From the NCBI GenBank assembly GCA_010094045.1, contig ML986730.1:1-30823 (forward strand): a stretch of DNA of 30,823 nt. The letters are read 5' to 3'. Made by a program: the position numbers and the translations under genes. Shown piece by piece: positions 9,602-22,880 of this stretch. Source of the stretch: Lojkania enalia. Lineage: Eukaryota > Ascomycota > Dothideomycetes > Pleosporales. Below the pieces are notes generated by a model. The model ran no database searches. It was not told the DNA's origin and saw nothing but the letters and a program-made list of their open reading frames with translations. The stretch's first letter is position 1. The number at the start of each line of letters is the position of its first letter.

Positions 9602-12600
9602 AAAACTTTGTAAAGTAAGAAGCTATAATAGGATAGGAAGTTACTAAACAAATCTAAAATTATATAATACTTAAACTTAGACCTCTATTACCTAAAGTAT
9701 ATATTAGAGAAAGGTTATAGTATAAATACCTAGAATAGAAATATCCGAAATATATATCTATAAAAGAAGTAATAGTCTACTAGTCTAAGATAACTTAGTT
9801 ATATAGAAATATAGAAGAATACTACCTTATAATACCTAGACGGTACTACAGCTATAAAATATATATACTTATTAATAGTAGAGTAATAAAGAATTTTATA
9901 GCTAGCAACTATATTACTAGAAAAGAAATACCTATAATATAATTAGAACAACCTTATATAATTTAAACTATAGAAGGAAAAGATTTCTAGAAGAAAGTTA
10001 TATATACTATAAAACTAGGAGAGTTTGAAATTCTAGGAACAACCTAATAAGGAAAAATATTCTAAATTATAGAAATTACCGACTATAATATTATCTTAGA
10101 AATCTTATAGTTAAGAAAAGAAAACTCTTAGATAAATTAGTAAACGGGATAAATTATCCTTAAAAACTCTAGCTAACTAATTAAAGAACAACTTACTATA
10201 ATAGTAAAAGAAGTAGTAAAGGAATTATTCCTAATAGAAAATGTATTATATAATATATCTAAAGAATACTAATATTTAATAAAATAATTCTAAGAACTAC
10301 TATAATATCTACCTAAATATAGAGAATACGATTATAAAATTAAACTATAACTAGGAAAAGAACCTAGATATAGACTAATATATAGCCTAATACTAAGGGA
10401 AATAGAGGTTCTAGAATAATATATAGACGAATACCTAAAGAAAGAAATAATTAGAGAATCGAACTTATTAGTAATATACCCTATACTCTTTATAGATAAG
10501 AAAGAAATAGCCGACCTACGAATATATATTAATTATTACACCCTTAACAATATTATAATTAAAGATTAATATCCTTTACTACTTATTTATAATTTAAGAA
10601 ACTAATTAAGAGAAGCTACTATCTTTATAAAATTAGACATCTAGAACACATACTATTAAATCCATATTAAAGAAAGAGACGAATAGAAAATAGTATTTAG
10701 AATAAAAAAGAGACTCTTTAAATATCTAGTTATACTATTTAGACTTACTAATATACTAGCTATCTTCTAAAAACGAATTAATAAAATACTAAGATCCTAT
10801 TTTAAACAATTCTATATAGTATACTTAAATAATATTCTTATATATTTAAAAATAAAATAGGAATATAAGAAATATATCGAATAAATACTACGCGTATTAT
10901 AAGTAGTAAAACTATACCTTAAAGTAAGAAAGTATAAATTCTATACTATAAAAATAAACTATTTAGGATTTATTATTAAACTAGAATAACTATAAATAGA
11001 CTTAAATAAATTAGTAGTAATTAGAGACTAACTAACCCTAAAATTAGTTAAAGATATCTAATCTTTTATAGGATTTTATAACTTCTATTAAACCTTTATT
11101 AATAATTAGAGTAATATAACTACACCCCTAACTTAATTATTAAAGAAAGATGTTACCTTTATATAGGGGAATAAATAAGAAAAAGCCTTCTAAGAAGTTA
11201 AGAAATAATTTTAGTAAGAACTGGTACTAAAACTCTATAATCTAGAAAAGAAAGCTCTTATAGAAACTAATGTATTAGGAATAAAAATAGCTAGAATCCT
11301 TATATAAATCTATAATAGGAAATAATATCTAGTAGTATATTATTTATAAAAACTTATACTAGTAGAGATAAACTATAATATATACGACTAAGAACTTCTA
11401 GCTATTATAGTATACTTTAAAGAATAGCGTGTATACCTGTAAGAAGTAAAATAGTAAACTAAAGTCTATTATAATTATAAAAACTTTACTACCTTCCTTA
11501 CTATTAAAACTCTTACCTTTAGATAAGTTAGATAGTTATAAAAACTAGCTATATTTAACTTTAAGATTATCTATATTAGCGGAAAATAGAACTAAAGAGT
11601 AGACGTACTAAGTAAACTAATAGGATATAAGTAAGAGAAAGGAACTACAGCTATACTACTAAGAAAATAATAAGATAGAAGTATAGTATATAATTATCTA
11701 CAATTTATAGTAACAACTATTATTAAAAAAGTAAGCTAGATAATACTAATTAGATTAGTAATAGATGGAATACCTAAAGAATTTTAAGAATAAGAACTAG
11801 AATAGATAGATAGACTACTATACGTCTATAATTAAATCTATATACCAGCTAAAGTTAGAAAAGAATTTATTAGGTAATTCTATAAAGCCTCTATCTACAG
11901 ATATTAAAGAACTAAAAAAATGCTAGAACAAATTCTTAGAGGATTCTACTTTCCTAAAGTAAGAGAATAGATAAAAAATATACTATAAGAATATATAAAC
12001 TATTAATAGAATAATCTTAATAGATATATATTTTATAAACTATTATAAAACCTAAAAACGCTAATTAGACTATAAATAGAAGTTACTATAGACTTTATTA
12101 TTAAACTACTAAAGTTAAAAGACTACCTAAAGAAAGAAGTATATAACTCTATTATAATAATTGTAGATAGACTTATAAAATACACCTACTTTATCCCTTA
12201 TAATAACGTATTATTAGTAGAATAAGTCGTAAACATCTTCCTAAAATAGATTATAGTATAATATAGAGTACTCTAGAAGATAATTATAGACTAAGATATT
12301 AAGTTTATTTTAAAGTTTTAGTAGATAATTATAAACTTATTAGGAATTAAATATAAATTATTTACAGCATTTTACTTATAGATAGATAGATAGATAGAGT
12401 AAATAAATTAAATAGTAGAATAATACCTAAGATGCTACCTTAACTACTAATAAAATAATTGGGTAATACTACTACTAATAGTATAACTCGCGTATAATAG
12501 TACTATATATAGTATAACTAGAGTATTACTATTTATAGTAAACTATAGGTATGAACTAAAAATATATAATACCCTAATTAAAGTAGTATTATAAGCACCC

Positions 12601-13190
12601 TAAATATAAGAACAAGTTAAGATTATTTAATAAATATAAAACTTATTAAAGAAAGATCTCTAATTTCTATAATATATTATAAAGAAATATTATAATAAGA
12701 AATATAAATAACCTCCTTACTTTAAGAAGAGAGAAAAAGTTTAGCTACTAAGATAAAATATTTGAAGTAAATAACTAAGTAGTAAACTAGACTATATTAA
12801 AATCAGGCTATATAAGATTAAAGAACAAATATTACCTATAAATTATTAACTTAAATTACCTACAACTATAAAAATCCATCTAACCTTCTATATTATACTT
12901 ATAGAAAAGACACCTTAGGACGTTAAACTAGTAGTATATAATATAGATGCATACGGAGAAGACTAGAAATAAGAAGTTAAGAGAATAATAAGATATAAAA
13001 TATAGAATAGTAAATAGTACTATCTAATAAAATAGTTAGAAACGGATAAATATAAGAACCTATAGAATAATATCTAGAAACTAGAAGAAAACCTTAGCCC
13101 TATAGTATTATAGGTATATTATAAAACCTAAATTCGCGAAGAAAATCTAGAGATAGAGTAGTAGAATTAAATAATATTAGCTATATTACA
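9602..13190 (+). pseudogene. pol: Gypsy-1 pol remnant (protease, RT, RNase H, integrase, chromodomain)
   Basis: A single frame runs through all domains. The protease site is near 9874-9891 (NSRVIKNFI, where the catalytic Asp of DSG is now Asn). Reverse transcriptase lies at about 10480-11100 with YLNN at 10822-10833 in place of YLDD. RNase H follows near 11200-11450. Integrase is at about 11860-12560, recognisable from VDRLIKYTYF and downstream blocks. The chromodomain is near 12900-13150 (after HLTFYIILIEKTP). RIP stops are frequent. After subtracting the 337-bp solo-LTR insertion (332 plus 5), pol codons lie in the -1 frame relative to gag. Pol would process the polyprotein, copy RNA to DNA and integrate it; here the protease and RT active sites are damaged. 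Confidence 0.88.
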
Positions 13191-13463
13191 GGAGGCGACT
13201 CTACCTTAAGAAGAAGACCCGCTTTATAATCTACCTCCTCCTTCTCTTTAAGCTGCTCCTATATACGTTTATAACCCTCTACTTACCTATATTTTACTTA
13301 TTTACAAATTTTACGAAGACGCTGAATCTTTATATAAACTACTACTACCTTATTAAGAAGTTACTCTAACTTCTCCTAGACCAGACAGATCTCCTCCTCT
13401 AGCTTCGCAACCTTAGTATCCTACTTTACTACTAGGAAGAATTAGAAATAAACTAGTATTATA
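13187..13463 (-). pseudogene. Gypsy-1 candidate antisense reading frame, coiled-coil-like
   Basis: Just beyond the chromodomain the minus strand has a frame with LVVK.DTKVAKLEEEI, then LNKVVVVYIKIQRLRK and LKEKEEVDYKAGLLLKVESP. Its stops are TAG or TAA, each explained by a CAG, CAA or TGG codon hit by RIP. The Leu/Glu/Lys/Arg-rich pattern suggests a coiled coil. I do not recognise the family with certainty. A comparable antisense frame lies in the same place in Gypsy-2. Coding status is inferred from composition and the stop types. Confidence 0.5.
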
Positions 13464-13796
13464 GGACTGTAATATATAAGTAATTTAAATATCACGATCC
13501 GCGTCGTATAATAAATATATACTAGTATAAAAGTATTTTAAATAATACAATTTTTTAAGTATTTTCTTCTTATCTACCTTATAAGTTAACCTTTTATAGG
13601 AATACTAAGAATAAGGTATAATTATTTTACCTAAATAGTTTATATAATTAGTATAATAGTATCTACTTAGAGTTAAATGATAAAGAGGAGGTATTAGAAA
13701 TATATATAGTCTTAGCGAGAATAGTATACTAACCCTACTATATACTAGTTTAGAATAGGAAAACTCTCGGGCTGAGAGCTTAGAGGGGAAAAGTAG
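13464..13796 (+). other. Gypsy-1 3' untranslated region with polypurine tract
   Basis: AT-rich stretch with no recognisable domain. It ends in AGAGGGGAAAAGTAG (13782-13796), a purine-rich run directly before the 3' LTR, as expected for the plus-strand primer site. Confidence 0.65.
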
Positions 13797-14133
13797 TATT
13801 ATAGATACCCCTAAGAGAAACTCTATACTAGACTTAATTAAGATTTAAGACTTTATATAATTAGAAGAATAAGACTAATATAAAATATATAACGCACTTA
13901 GTAGCTTAGTTAACTAAGTAACTAAGTAGAAAGAAATAATAAGAGAACTAAATTATATTTAATAACCTTACAACTCTAATCTTTATAGCTCTTTATAGTT
14001 AACTTAAATATCTTTTATATACTCTACTTACGTACTTCTATTATAAGCCTATAAGAATAATATACCTTATAGTATATAATTACTCTTAGTTATTACCCCG
14101 CCCTATACCTGGCTAATTAGAAGGGCTATTATA
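13797..14133 (+). repeat. Gypsy-1 3' LTR (337 bp)
   Basis: Starts TATTATAG (ancestrally TG...) right after a polypurine tract and ends GGGCTATTATA (ancestrally ...CA). Its limits agree with those of the inverted solo LTR at 9265-9596. It contains the palindrome TTAGTTAACTAAG near 13900. TLH copy D resumes at 14134. Confidence 0.85.
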
Positions 14134-16752
14134 AAATAGCTAGAACGCTTTAATCGAGTATATACTAAAATATTTAATAATATTAATTAGTATACTATAG
14201 TTTTTAATCCCTATTTACATCGTCTATATACTTTATAGCTCTAGTATACTTTCTCCCTCTTTATCTATTTTAACTTCTTTAACTTCCCCTATCTCGTCCT
14301 AATATCTTTTACTAAACAACTCTCTAACTACTTTTCTACTAATACTAATAGCTGTATATTAGTAGTCTAGTATATATAGTTTAATACTTATCTATTTATT
14401 AGTCTTATACTTAAGTACGCGCATTAATTAGTCTATCTTCTATAACTTATATTAATTTACCTATACGTAGTTGCTAAAGCTACTACCGAGTACCTTAATA
14501 TTTAGATACTTTTAAAATAGCTGTATATAAGCTAAATATACCGCTATTATCTACTCTAGCTGTAGTAGTAGAAAGTATAGTACTACCTTTAGCTTATTCT
14601 ACTAGGATTGTAATTTATAATAGTAGACTACTATTATAATCTACCTATCTACTATAAAGATATTATAGTCTTATAGTATCCTATTATAATACTATATTAT
14701 TATAATCTCTAACCCTTATTTAAGCTACCTTAAAGTTATATATATATTAATTATTAGTAGTTCTAAAAAGTAATCTACCTATTATAAGTACTACTTTACC
14801 TACTACTTACTTTATAAGCCATCTCTTAACTGGAGCTACTAACTAGCTTCTATCTACCTAGCTTAAGTAAGTATCTACTTAAGTCTATTATTAAACTAAT
14901 TATTATAATAATAGATAAAAGATATACTCTACTATATAAATATAATATTATTAATAAGCTACTCTAGTCGGATAGTAAACTAGTCTTTAACTCTAGCCGT
15001 CTAATATAGCTTTTACTAGAATATCTTCTCTACCTTAACTACTATATCCTATACTATTTTGTAGAACTAGCTAATATAGATCGGCCGGCTATTAAGATAG
15101 AATATCTTCTTATTCTTTAACTAGTAAGTATTATCTAAATTACTAGCTATTAGTATAATAAACTTCCTATATACTAGTAAGCTAATTATCTTATTTATTA
15201 GATTAAATAACCTGTTAGCTAGAAACTTCTACTATATAAGTAGAAAATACTCCCGGTTCTTATCTATCTACTTATTATACTCTACTACTAGAAGTAGCTT
15301 CTCTACACCTAGTATATATATATAGTATATTATACTAGTTAGTATATATAAGTAGTTCTTTACTATACGTAAGCGGTCTATTTTAGCGTCGATTTCTAGT
15401 ATAGTAAGAAAATAGATAAGCTTACTATTAAATAGCCGATTACCTATTAATTAAAAAATAAATAATATAAATATATCTAGTAGTATTCTAAGCTAAATAT
15501 TTTTACTATTCTTATCTAATATAACCTATAGTACTATTACTAGTTCTTTCTACTTATTTTACTAATAGAATAGCTCGCGCGCGTCTTCTATCTAATCTAT
15601 TTCTTTCTTCTTATAGTACTTATAATAGGGGCTACTATTACTATTATTATTGCTATTAGTATTACTTCTAGCTCTACTAGACCTAAAACTCGCGCTATTA
15701 TCTAATACTATACTATTATTATTACTATTATTACTATTACTACTATAACTAAACTATATAGTTTAAACTTTTTTATTAGTAATAATATAGAGAAAGTAGT
15801 AGACGAACTTAATAATATAGCTAGCGTATACTACCTAACTTTTAGGGTTCTATAGTTGAGCGAGTAGACACCTATCTATCTTATATTATTAAGCGCTTTT
15901 AAACTACTATTTTATCTCTTATATAAGTAATAATAACCCTCTAATACTCTACTTAACTAATAGCTTAACTAGCTTTACCGCCTATTAAAGTTTCGCCTTA
16001 TCTTAGTTAGATAGCTAGATCTAATATATAAGATATACTCGATTCTACTTTACTAGATATTCTAGCTACTCTATCTATTTAAACTATCTAGTTTTATTAG
16101 TTTTTACTACCTCCGCATTTATAATCTATATCTTCTCTTCTTCCCTCTACTTTATAAGCTTAAACCTGGCTAACTAATTATATATAATATTAGCTTCTAT
16201 ATAGAGAATAGCTAGTTTATAGTTATAGCTATCTATATTAATAATAAAATATTACTGTAGCCCGCCAGCCTGAAAGAATATCTATACCTTAATCTTCTAA
16301 TAGAGTCTACTTTTATCACCTATTTATACCTATTTATACTTCTTCTTTAGATATATATATAGCGCGTTAATATTAATAGTAATATAGTATCTAAATTACT
16401 TATACTAGAACCTATTTAGTAGCTTTTCTAATTCTAGTATTAGTTGCCTAAACGGTGCGGGTAGCTAAACGTCTTTTACTAGTCTAATTAGCTACTAATA
16501 AGTATACTTAATAATTACCCTCCTCTACTCTATTATTATACTATAATAGTGCTGTAGATATATATTAATATTTAATATAGTAGTTGTATATTTCTTATAT
16601 ATTAGAATGTAGTATTTAAGTAGATAGTAGAAATAGTTTTTAATATCTTCTAGTAATAGCGCTATTCTATTTACTTATATATAGGTCTTCTTACTATAGA
16701 TATAGTATTGCGCCCTTAGTTTAAGCGTCTATATATTCTAGTAAAATTATAT
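14134..16752 (-). pseudogene. TLH copy D: N-terminal region, no helicase domain
   Basis: Collinear with about 1836-4452 of copy A, minus strand. It covers the OrsD-like N-terminus and middle region but ends before Walker A because the Gypsy-1 3' LTR interrupts it. The start codon is destroyed: plus-strand CAT is TAT at 16750-16752, so ATG is now ATA. Heavily transitioned, with most CpG sites converted. The missing left half is not found on the far side of Gypsy-1, where copy C and an LTR stub lie instead. Confidence 0.85.
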
Positions 16753-17002
16753 CCTTCCAGCCTTATTATAGCCCTATACTAGTATAGGTGCGATAATATA
16801 GCGTTATAAATAGAATAAATAAACTCTACTAAATAGTTTTTATATATAAAGTATTACGGTTAGAGTACTAGTTGTAAATAAATTAGGGGGGTAATAGTTA
16901 GACGAATCGCCCTCTTTTAACAACCTATTTTAGGTATAGTACTATAGTATTATACCTAATCTATTACGAATCGGGCCTGATTCGTCACCTTATATTAGAT
17001 AG
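16753..17002. repeat. Constant right end of TLH copy D
   Basis: Matches 4453-4703. The 20-bp palindrome is seen as ACGAATCGGG/CCTGATTCGT with one transition. It ends TTAGATAG and is joined directly to copy E at 17003. Confidence 0.82.
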
Positions 17003-20000
17003 AAAATCTACCCTTATACCTAATACTAACGTAGCTACTATAAGCCTACCTTTTTTAAGCTATTCCTCTAACTACTTAGCTCGCTCTATATCTCTAGTAT
17101 AATAGTATCTACTGTTTAGTACTTTAACTATTACTTTATATTACGCTTTACTATAGTAGTATACTATCCTTTTCTCCTTTTATTCCTTAAACTACTATAC
17201 CTGCTGCTAATATATTATTAATACTATCTCCTATACCTACTTCTATTTATACTATAATACTAAATATTATATATTTAGCTATACTATACTCGCTTAAATA
17301 TATATTATATACTAAACTAGTATACTCTCTTCTAGCTTAGCCTCTTATACCGGCGGTAGTATTACTATAAGTAGTACTACCGGGTATAGTAGTAGTTGTA
17401 AATTCTTTAGCTTTACTAGTTTTAGTTACTAGTCGCTTAATATAAAGATAAGATAATACTTATCTATTATAATCTACTATAGTAGTTTTTTACTATTAAA
17501 TATCCTTATATAGCTGATAAAATTTCTATTACTTATTATATCGCCCGCTATATTTATATTAACTACTACTACTACTATTAGATTACTTTTACTATACTTC
17601 TATTCTATATAGTTAATTCTACTCTCTTAAATCCGCTTAACTAAGTTTTTAATAAGCGCCCGATACGGTACTACTATTACTATTACTCTATATTAATCTA
17701 AGTAAGCTGGTATAGTAAATAGTAAGCTCTTTCTTCTACTAGTTAAGAGTACTATAATAAGTAGTATTTACCTGCCTAGTACTATATATATTATTTACTC
17801 TTACTTAGCTAAATAGAAGCTAACCTCTTCTTACCTAAGTACCTGCTGTATTACCTTTTAAAGCCTTTTCTCCCTTCTACTTTAAATCTATATCTTCTTT
17901 TCTTATCCTATAAACTCTTTACTATTATTATTATATTACTACTACTTTCTTACTCCAGTCTAGCCTTAACTACCTATCTACTTTACCTCTAGTATCTCTT
18001 TACCCCTATTAAGCTCTAAGAAGTAATACTATAGTATACTAAGCAGTTAGAACGCTTTAATTAAGTATATACTAAGATACTTAATAATATTAATTAGTAT
18101 ACTATAGTTTCTAATCCCTATCTATATCGTCTATATACTCTATAGCTCTAGTATATTCTCTTCCTTTTTATCTACTTCAGCTTCTTCGACTTCCTCTATC
18201 TTATTCTAATATCCTTTACTAAATAACTCTCTAACTACTTCTCTACTAATATTAATAGCTGTATATTAGTAGTCTAGTATATATAGCTTAATACCTACCT
18301 ATTTACTAGTCTCGTATTTAAGTACGTATATTAGTTAGTTTATCTTTTATAGCTTATATTAATCCGCCTATATATAGTTGCTAAAATTGCTACTAAATAC
18401 TTTAATATTTAGATACTCCTAAAACGGCTGTATATAAGTTAAATATACTATTATTACCTACCCTAGCTGCGGTAGTAGAAAGTATAATACTATCTTTAGC
18501 TTATTCTACTAGAATTATAATTTGTAATAGTAGACTACTATTATAATCTACCCGTCTACTATAAAGATATTATAGTTCTATAGTACTCTATTATAATACT
18601 ATATTATTATAATCTTTAACCCTTACTTAAACTACCCTAAAGTTATATATATACTAACTATTAGTAGTTCTAAAAAGCGATCTACCTACTATAAGTACTA
18701 CTTTACCTACTACTTATTCTATAAGCTGTCTCTTAACTAGAGCTGCTAACTAGTTTCTATCTATCTAACTTAAGTAAGTATCTATTTAAGCCTATTATTA
18801 AGCTGATTATTATAATAATAGATAAAAGATACACCCTACTATATAAATATAATATTGTTAATAAGCTGCTCCAGCCGGATAGTAAACTAGTTTTCAGCTC
18901 TAGCCGTCTAATATAGCTCCTACTAGAGTATCTCCTCTACTTTAGCTACTATATCTTATACTATCTTATAGAACTAGCTAATATAGATTAGTTAGCTATT
19001 AAGATAGAACGTTTTCTTATCTTTTAACTAGTAAATATTATCTAAATTATTAGCTGTTAGTATAATAAATTTCTTATATACTAGTAAGCTAATTATCTTA
19101 TTTATTAGACTAAATAATCTACTAGTTAGAAACTTCTGCTGTATAAGTAGAAAATACTCCTAGTTCTTATCTATCTACTTATTATATTCTACTATTAGAA
19201 GTAGTTTCTCTATACCTAGCACGCGTACGTAATATACTATACTAGCTAGTATATATAAGTAGTTCTTTACTATATATAAGCGGTCTATTTTAGCATTGAT
19301 TTCTAGTATAGTAAGAAAATAGATAAGTCTACTACTAAACAGCTAATCGCCTATTAATTAAAAAATAAATAATATAAGTATATCTAGTAGTACTTTAAAT
19401 TAAGCGTCTTTACTATTCCTATCTAATATAACCTATAATACTATTGTTAGTTTCTTCTATTTATTTTACTAATAGAATAGCTTGTATACGTCTTCTATCT
19501 AATCTACTTCTTTCTTTCTATAGTATTTATAATAGAGGCTGCTATTACTATTATTATTATTATTAGTACTACTTTTAATTCTACTAGACTTAGAACTTAC
19601 ACTATTATCTAATATTATACTATTATTATTACTATTATTACTATTACTGCTATAGTTAAACTATATAGCCTAAACTTCTTTATTAGTAATAATATAGAAA
19701 AAGTAGTAGACGAACTTAATAATATAGCTAGTATATACTATCTAACTTTTAGGGTTCTATAGTTAAGTAAGCGGACGCTTATCTACTTTATATTACTAAG
19801 TACTTCTAAACTACTATCTCGTCTCTTATATAAGTAATAATAACCTTCTAATACTCTACTTAACTAATAGTTTAACCAGCTTTACCACCTATTAAAGTTT
19901 TACCTTATTTTAGTCGGGCAGCTAGATCTAATATATAAGATATACTCGATTCTACTTTACTAGATACTCTAGCTACCCTATCTGCTTAAACTACTTAGTT

Positions 20001-20658
20001 TTATTAGTTTTTACTACCTCTATATTTATAATCTATACCTTTTCTTCTTCCCTCTACTTTATAAGCTTAAACCTGGCTAACTAATTATATATAATATTAG
20101 CCTTTATATAGAAAATAGCTGGTTTATAGTTATAACTATTTATTATAATAATAAAATATTACTATAACCCGCCAGCCTGAAAGAATATCTATACCTTAAC
20201 CTTCTAATAGAACCTATTTTTATTATCTATTTATATCTATTTATACTTTTTTTTAGATATATATATAGCGTGTTAATATTAGTAGTAATATAGTATCTAG
20301 ATTACTTATACTAGAACCTATTTAGTAGCTTTCCTAATTCTAGTATTAGTTGCTTAAATAGTACGGGTAGCTAGATATCTTTTACTAGTCTAATTAGCTA
20401 CTAACAAATATATTTAATAATTACCCTCCTTTATTCTATTATTATACTATAATAGTATTATATATATATATTAATATTTAATATAGTAGTTATATATTTC
20501 TTATATATTAGAATATAGTACTCGGGTAGATAGTAAAGATAGTTCTTAATATCCTCTAGTAATAGTACTATTCTACTTACTTATATATAAGTTTTCCTAC
20601 TATAAATATAATATTATACCCTCGGTTCGAGCGTTTATATATCTTAGTAGAACTATAT
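17003..20658 (-). pseudogene. TLH copy E: N-terminus plus most of the helicase
   Basis: Collinear with about 797-4452 of copy A. It spans the OrsD-like part, middle region, Walker A and helicase C motifs but lacks the Cys-rich tail, truncated at its left end. Walker A at 17726-17743 now reads TSRRKS, all three glycines being hit by G-to-A. The start codon is lost (TAT on the plus strand at 20656-20658). It is the most complete TLH copy after A and is more heavily mutated than A throughout. Confidence 0.86.
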
Positions 20659-20909
20659 CCTTATAGCCTTATTATAGCTCTATTCTAGTACGGGTGTAAT
20701 AATATAGTATTATAAGTAGAATAAATAGATTCTACTAAATAGTTTTTATATATAAAGTATTACGGTTAGAGTACTAGTTATAAATAAATTAGGGGGGTAA
20801 CGGTTAGACAAATTACCCTCTTTTAACAACCTATTTTAGGTATAGTACTATAGTACTATACCTAATCTATTATAAATTAGGCTTAATTTGTCGCTTTATA
20901 TTAGATAGG
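20659..20909. repeat. Constant right end of TLH copy E
   Basis: Matches 4453-4703, including the perfect 26-bp palindrome (AGGTATAGTACTA and its complement), and ends TTAGATAGG. It is followed by extra Gs and the left stub of copy F. Confidence 0.82.
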
Positions 20910-20920
20910 GGGGTTATAGT
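20910..20920. repeat. TLH copy F, left stub
   Basis: GGGGTTATAGT corresponds to the G-run and following bases of the TLH end (about 4584-4595 in copy A). It is cut by the Gypsy-2 insertion. Its last five bases ATAGT (20916-20920) are the target duplication. Confidence 0.65.
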
Positions 20921-21199
20921 TATAACAATGCAAAGAAATCGTTCCACGAAAAGCTTTATATATAACCTTATCCCAAAGCTTTTCGCTTATCTTATCCTAC
21001 CCCCGGTTCTACCCCTTTTCCCATCTGTATATAGTTGTACACTCCCTTATAAGTAGCTTAGTAGTTTTTCTATATCCTTTCGTATAAGGCCTATAGGTGT
21101 TAATAGAATTCCTAGGTTCCTAATCCCCCACATACTCCTATATACCTCTAAGTAGATTCATGCTGCATTCGGACCTATTATCTTACCTATACCATTATA
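20921..21199 (+). repeat. Gypsy-2 5' LTR (279 bp)
   Basis: Starts TATAACAATGC and ends ATTATA; with RIP reversed these fit TGTAA...TTACA. A TATA-like run (CTTTATATATAACC) lies near 20950. All differences that I see from the 3' LTR are transitions. Confidence 0.9.
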
Positions 21200-21479
21200 T
21201 TATATAGAAAAACTTAATACTACTAGTAATAGTCTCTTTAATAATATCGCATCGATTGTTTATTTAACTATATCTAAGTCCGAGATATACCCGATTTAGT
21301 TTAGGTTATAATACTTATATACTATTACATTAAATTATTTAGTTACCTAGATAGGATCTTAGAGATTTTCTATTAACTAAAGCTTTTAGGTTTAGAACTT
21401 CCTATCCCCTATAATTAGAATTGCCTTTAGAAAAGCCGCGTAGAGTACGTCTAGGTAGAAACTTAGAGACTACTAATAA
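21200..21479 (+). other. Gypsy-2 leader
   Basis: Sequence between the 5' LTR and the first recognisable gag codons. A primer binding site is expected immediately after 21199, but no clear tRNA complement is visible, possibly because of RIP. Confidence 0.5.
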
Positions 21480-22880
21480 CCTATCAGAATCGGAGGTAAC
21501 CGCCGATATCTAACTATAATTCACCTTCTAATTCCTATACTAGAATCGATACACGCGTAAGTTATAGTAAGAGTAAGCTTCTATCTACGTATATAGAACA
21601 ACTGTTACCTCCTATAGAGGGCCCTGCGACAGGCGGACCCCTCTCTATAGGACTAGTAGTAAAGAACCTATCTAATTTGGAGGGAAATTAGAGCGAACTT
21701 ACCCTTAAAAAATAAATCGCAATTTTATAAGAGAAGATTATATGCTTAATACGATAGAAAACTATTAGTTCTAATTAACCTCTACAAACCACCGAATCAG
21801 CACCGATAATACGCCGAGAAACTTTTACGACTCCCCTAGTAAGAAACCTCTCAGCCACCCTTAAGCCCCTTTAAGCCTACTTTACTAAACGTATGCTTAA
21901 GATTGAAAGCTTTATAGATAGCAACGAACCTATATTTAAATAATAGCGAGCCTTAATCCTAGACCGACTTAAAATTAATGTAGATTACTATTAGATAGAG
22001 CGTATATATATAGTATTAATATAGAGATATACCTCTAGTACTGCGAAAGGGTATTTAGAGCCAAAATATCTAGCTAAATCGGACCAGTATCGGTTTAAAA
22101 ATACTAAAGAAATGATTTTACTTCTATAATTGTATTTTATTATAAGTAATAAAGAGATAGAGGTATAATAGGCGTTTTAGGTCCTAAGAATAAATAAGAG
22201 AGAAGCGTTCTCAACTTTTAAAGTTTACTTTATTAATACAGCTATTAGAAGATCTATATCCAAATCTGAGTAGTTCTTCTACCTATAGGATAAGATTCTC
22301 TCCAGCCTAAGGATATTAAACCTTAGCTTTAAGTTTATATAGAAAGGCTCCTTTAATACTATAGTCGCCTACTTAATAGCCTATAATATAGAAAGGAGGA
22401 GTGTTTCTAACCTTTTAGAATAAACTATCAGCCCTTAGGTTGCAGCTAAAACAAATTTAGAGCAGTACTAGAAGGCTTCTAAGAGTTTATCTAAGGTAAC
22501 CTACAATCCGATACTACCTTAATCTACTCTAGTATTAATACCTTATTCTACTATAATTACTCCCTAATAACCTAGTAAGACTCCCGCATCTGAAAAGTAT
22601 ACGACCCTAGGTAATTACTATAACTATAGTAAACTAGAATACTTTACGAACGAATATACAGTCTTTAAAGTATAAGAGATAGAGGTTAAATAAGAGAAGA
22701 TTAAGGAAGAAGAGTTCTTAGACGTAAACGAGTACCACCTAGATAGTTCTTAGGTGGGAAATAGAAACGCCTAGGAAAACTCTCTATCCTAGGCTTAAGT
22801 AGATATAACTTATTAAACATCAATTTATTATATTTATTTAGAGGAAAGTACTTTTAAATTCCTACTGTTCTATATTTAAA
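21480..22880 (+). pseudogene. gag: Gypsy-2 gag remnant
   Basis: A frame (codon starts at 21611 and 22616) reads through an N-terminal part with LVVKNLSNLEGN near 21650, a coiled-coil-like stretch, the gag core near 22100-22440 (REAFSTFKVYFINTAIR) and a zinc knuckle at 22616-22657. All four zinc ligands of the C-X2-C-X4-H-X4-C pattern are now Tyr (TAC or TAT), each one transition from Cys or His. An acidic tail follows (22680-22740). Stops are TAG/TAA. The real start is uncertain because the frame stays plausible upstream of 21554. Confidence 0.82.

Larger units (their letters stand above)
7314..14133 (+). mobile_element. Gypsy-1: Ty3/Gypsy chromovirus, RIP-degraded, 5' LTR almost wholly lost
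   Basis: Order on the plus strand: 11-bp 5' LTR remnant, gag with zinc knuckle, inverted solo LTR insertion, protease, reverse transcriptase, RNase H, integrase, chromodomain, antisense frame, polypurine tract and 3' LTR. The integrase followed by a chromodomain places it among the chromoviruses (Metaviridae). The body is saturated with stops and has lost catalytic residues, so it cannot be active on its own. It sits in TLH copy D: TLH sequence resumes at 14134 near position 1836 of copy A, but the left half of D and nearly all of the 5' LTR are missing. Confidence 0.88.

Noticed and set aside
9265..14133. Inverted repeats of about 330 bp (9265-9596 and 13797-14133) read as terminal inverted repeats of a DNA transposon
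   Set aside because: The left copy has its own 5-bp target duplication and the right copy follows a polypurine tract and chromovirus pol, so they are LTRs of one family in opposite orientation. The sequence between is pol, not transposase.
21200..21215. tRNA primer binding site after the Gypsy-2 5' LTR
   Set aside because: The bases TTATATAGAAAAAC do not show a convincing complement to a tRNA 3' end; RIP may have altered it, but it cannot be supported.
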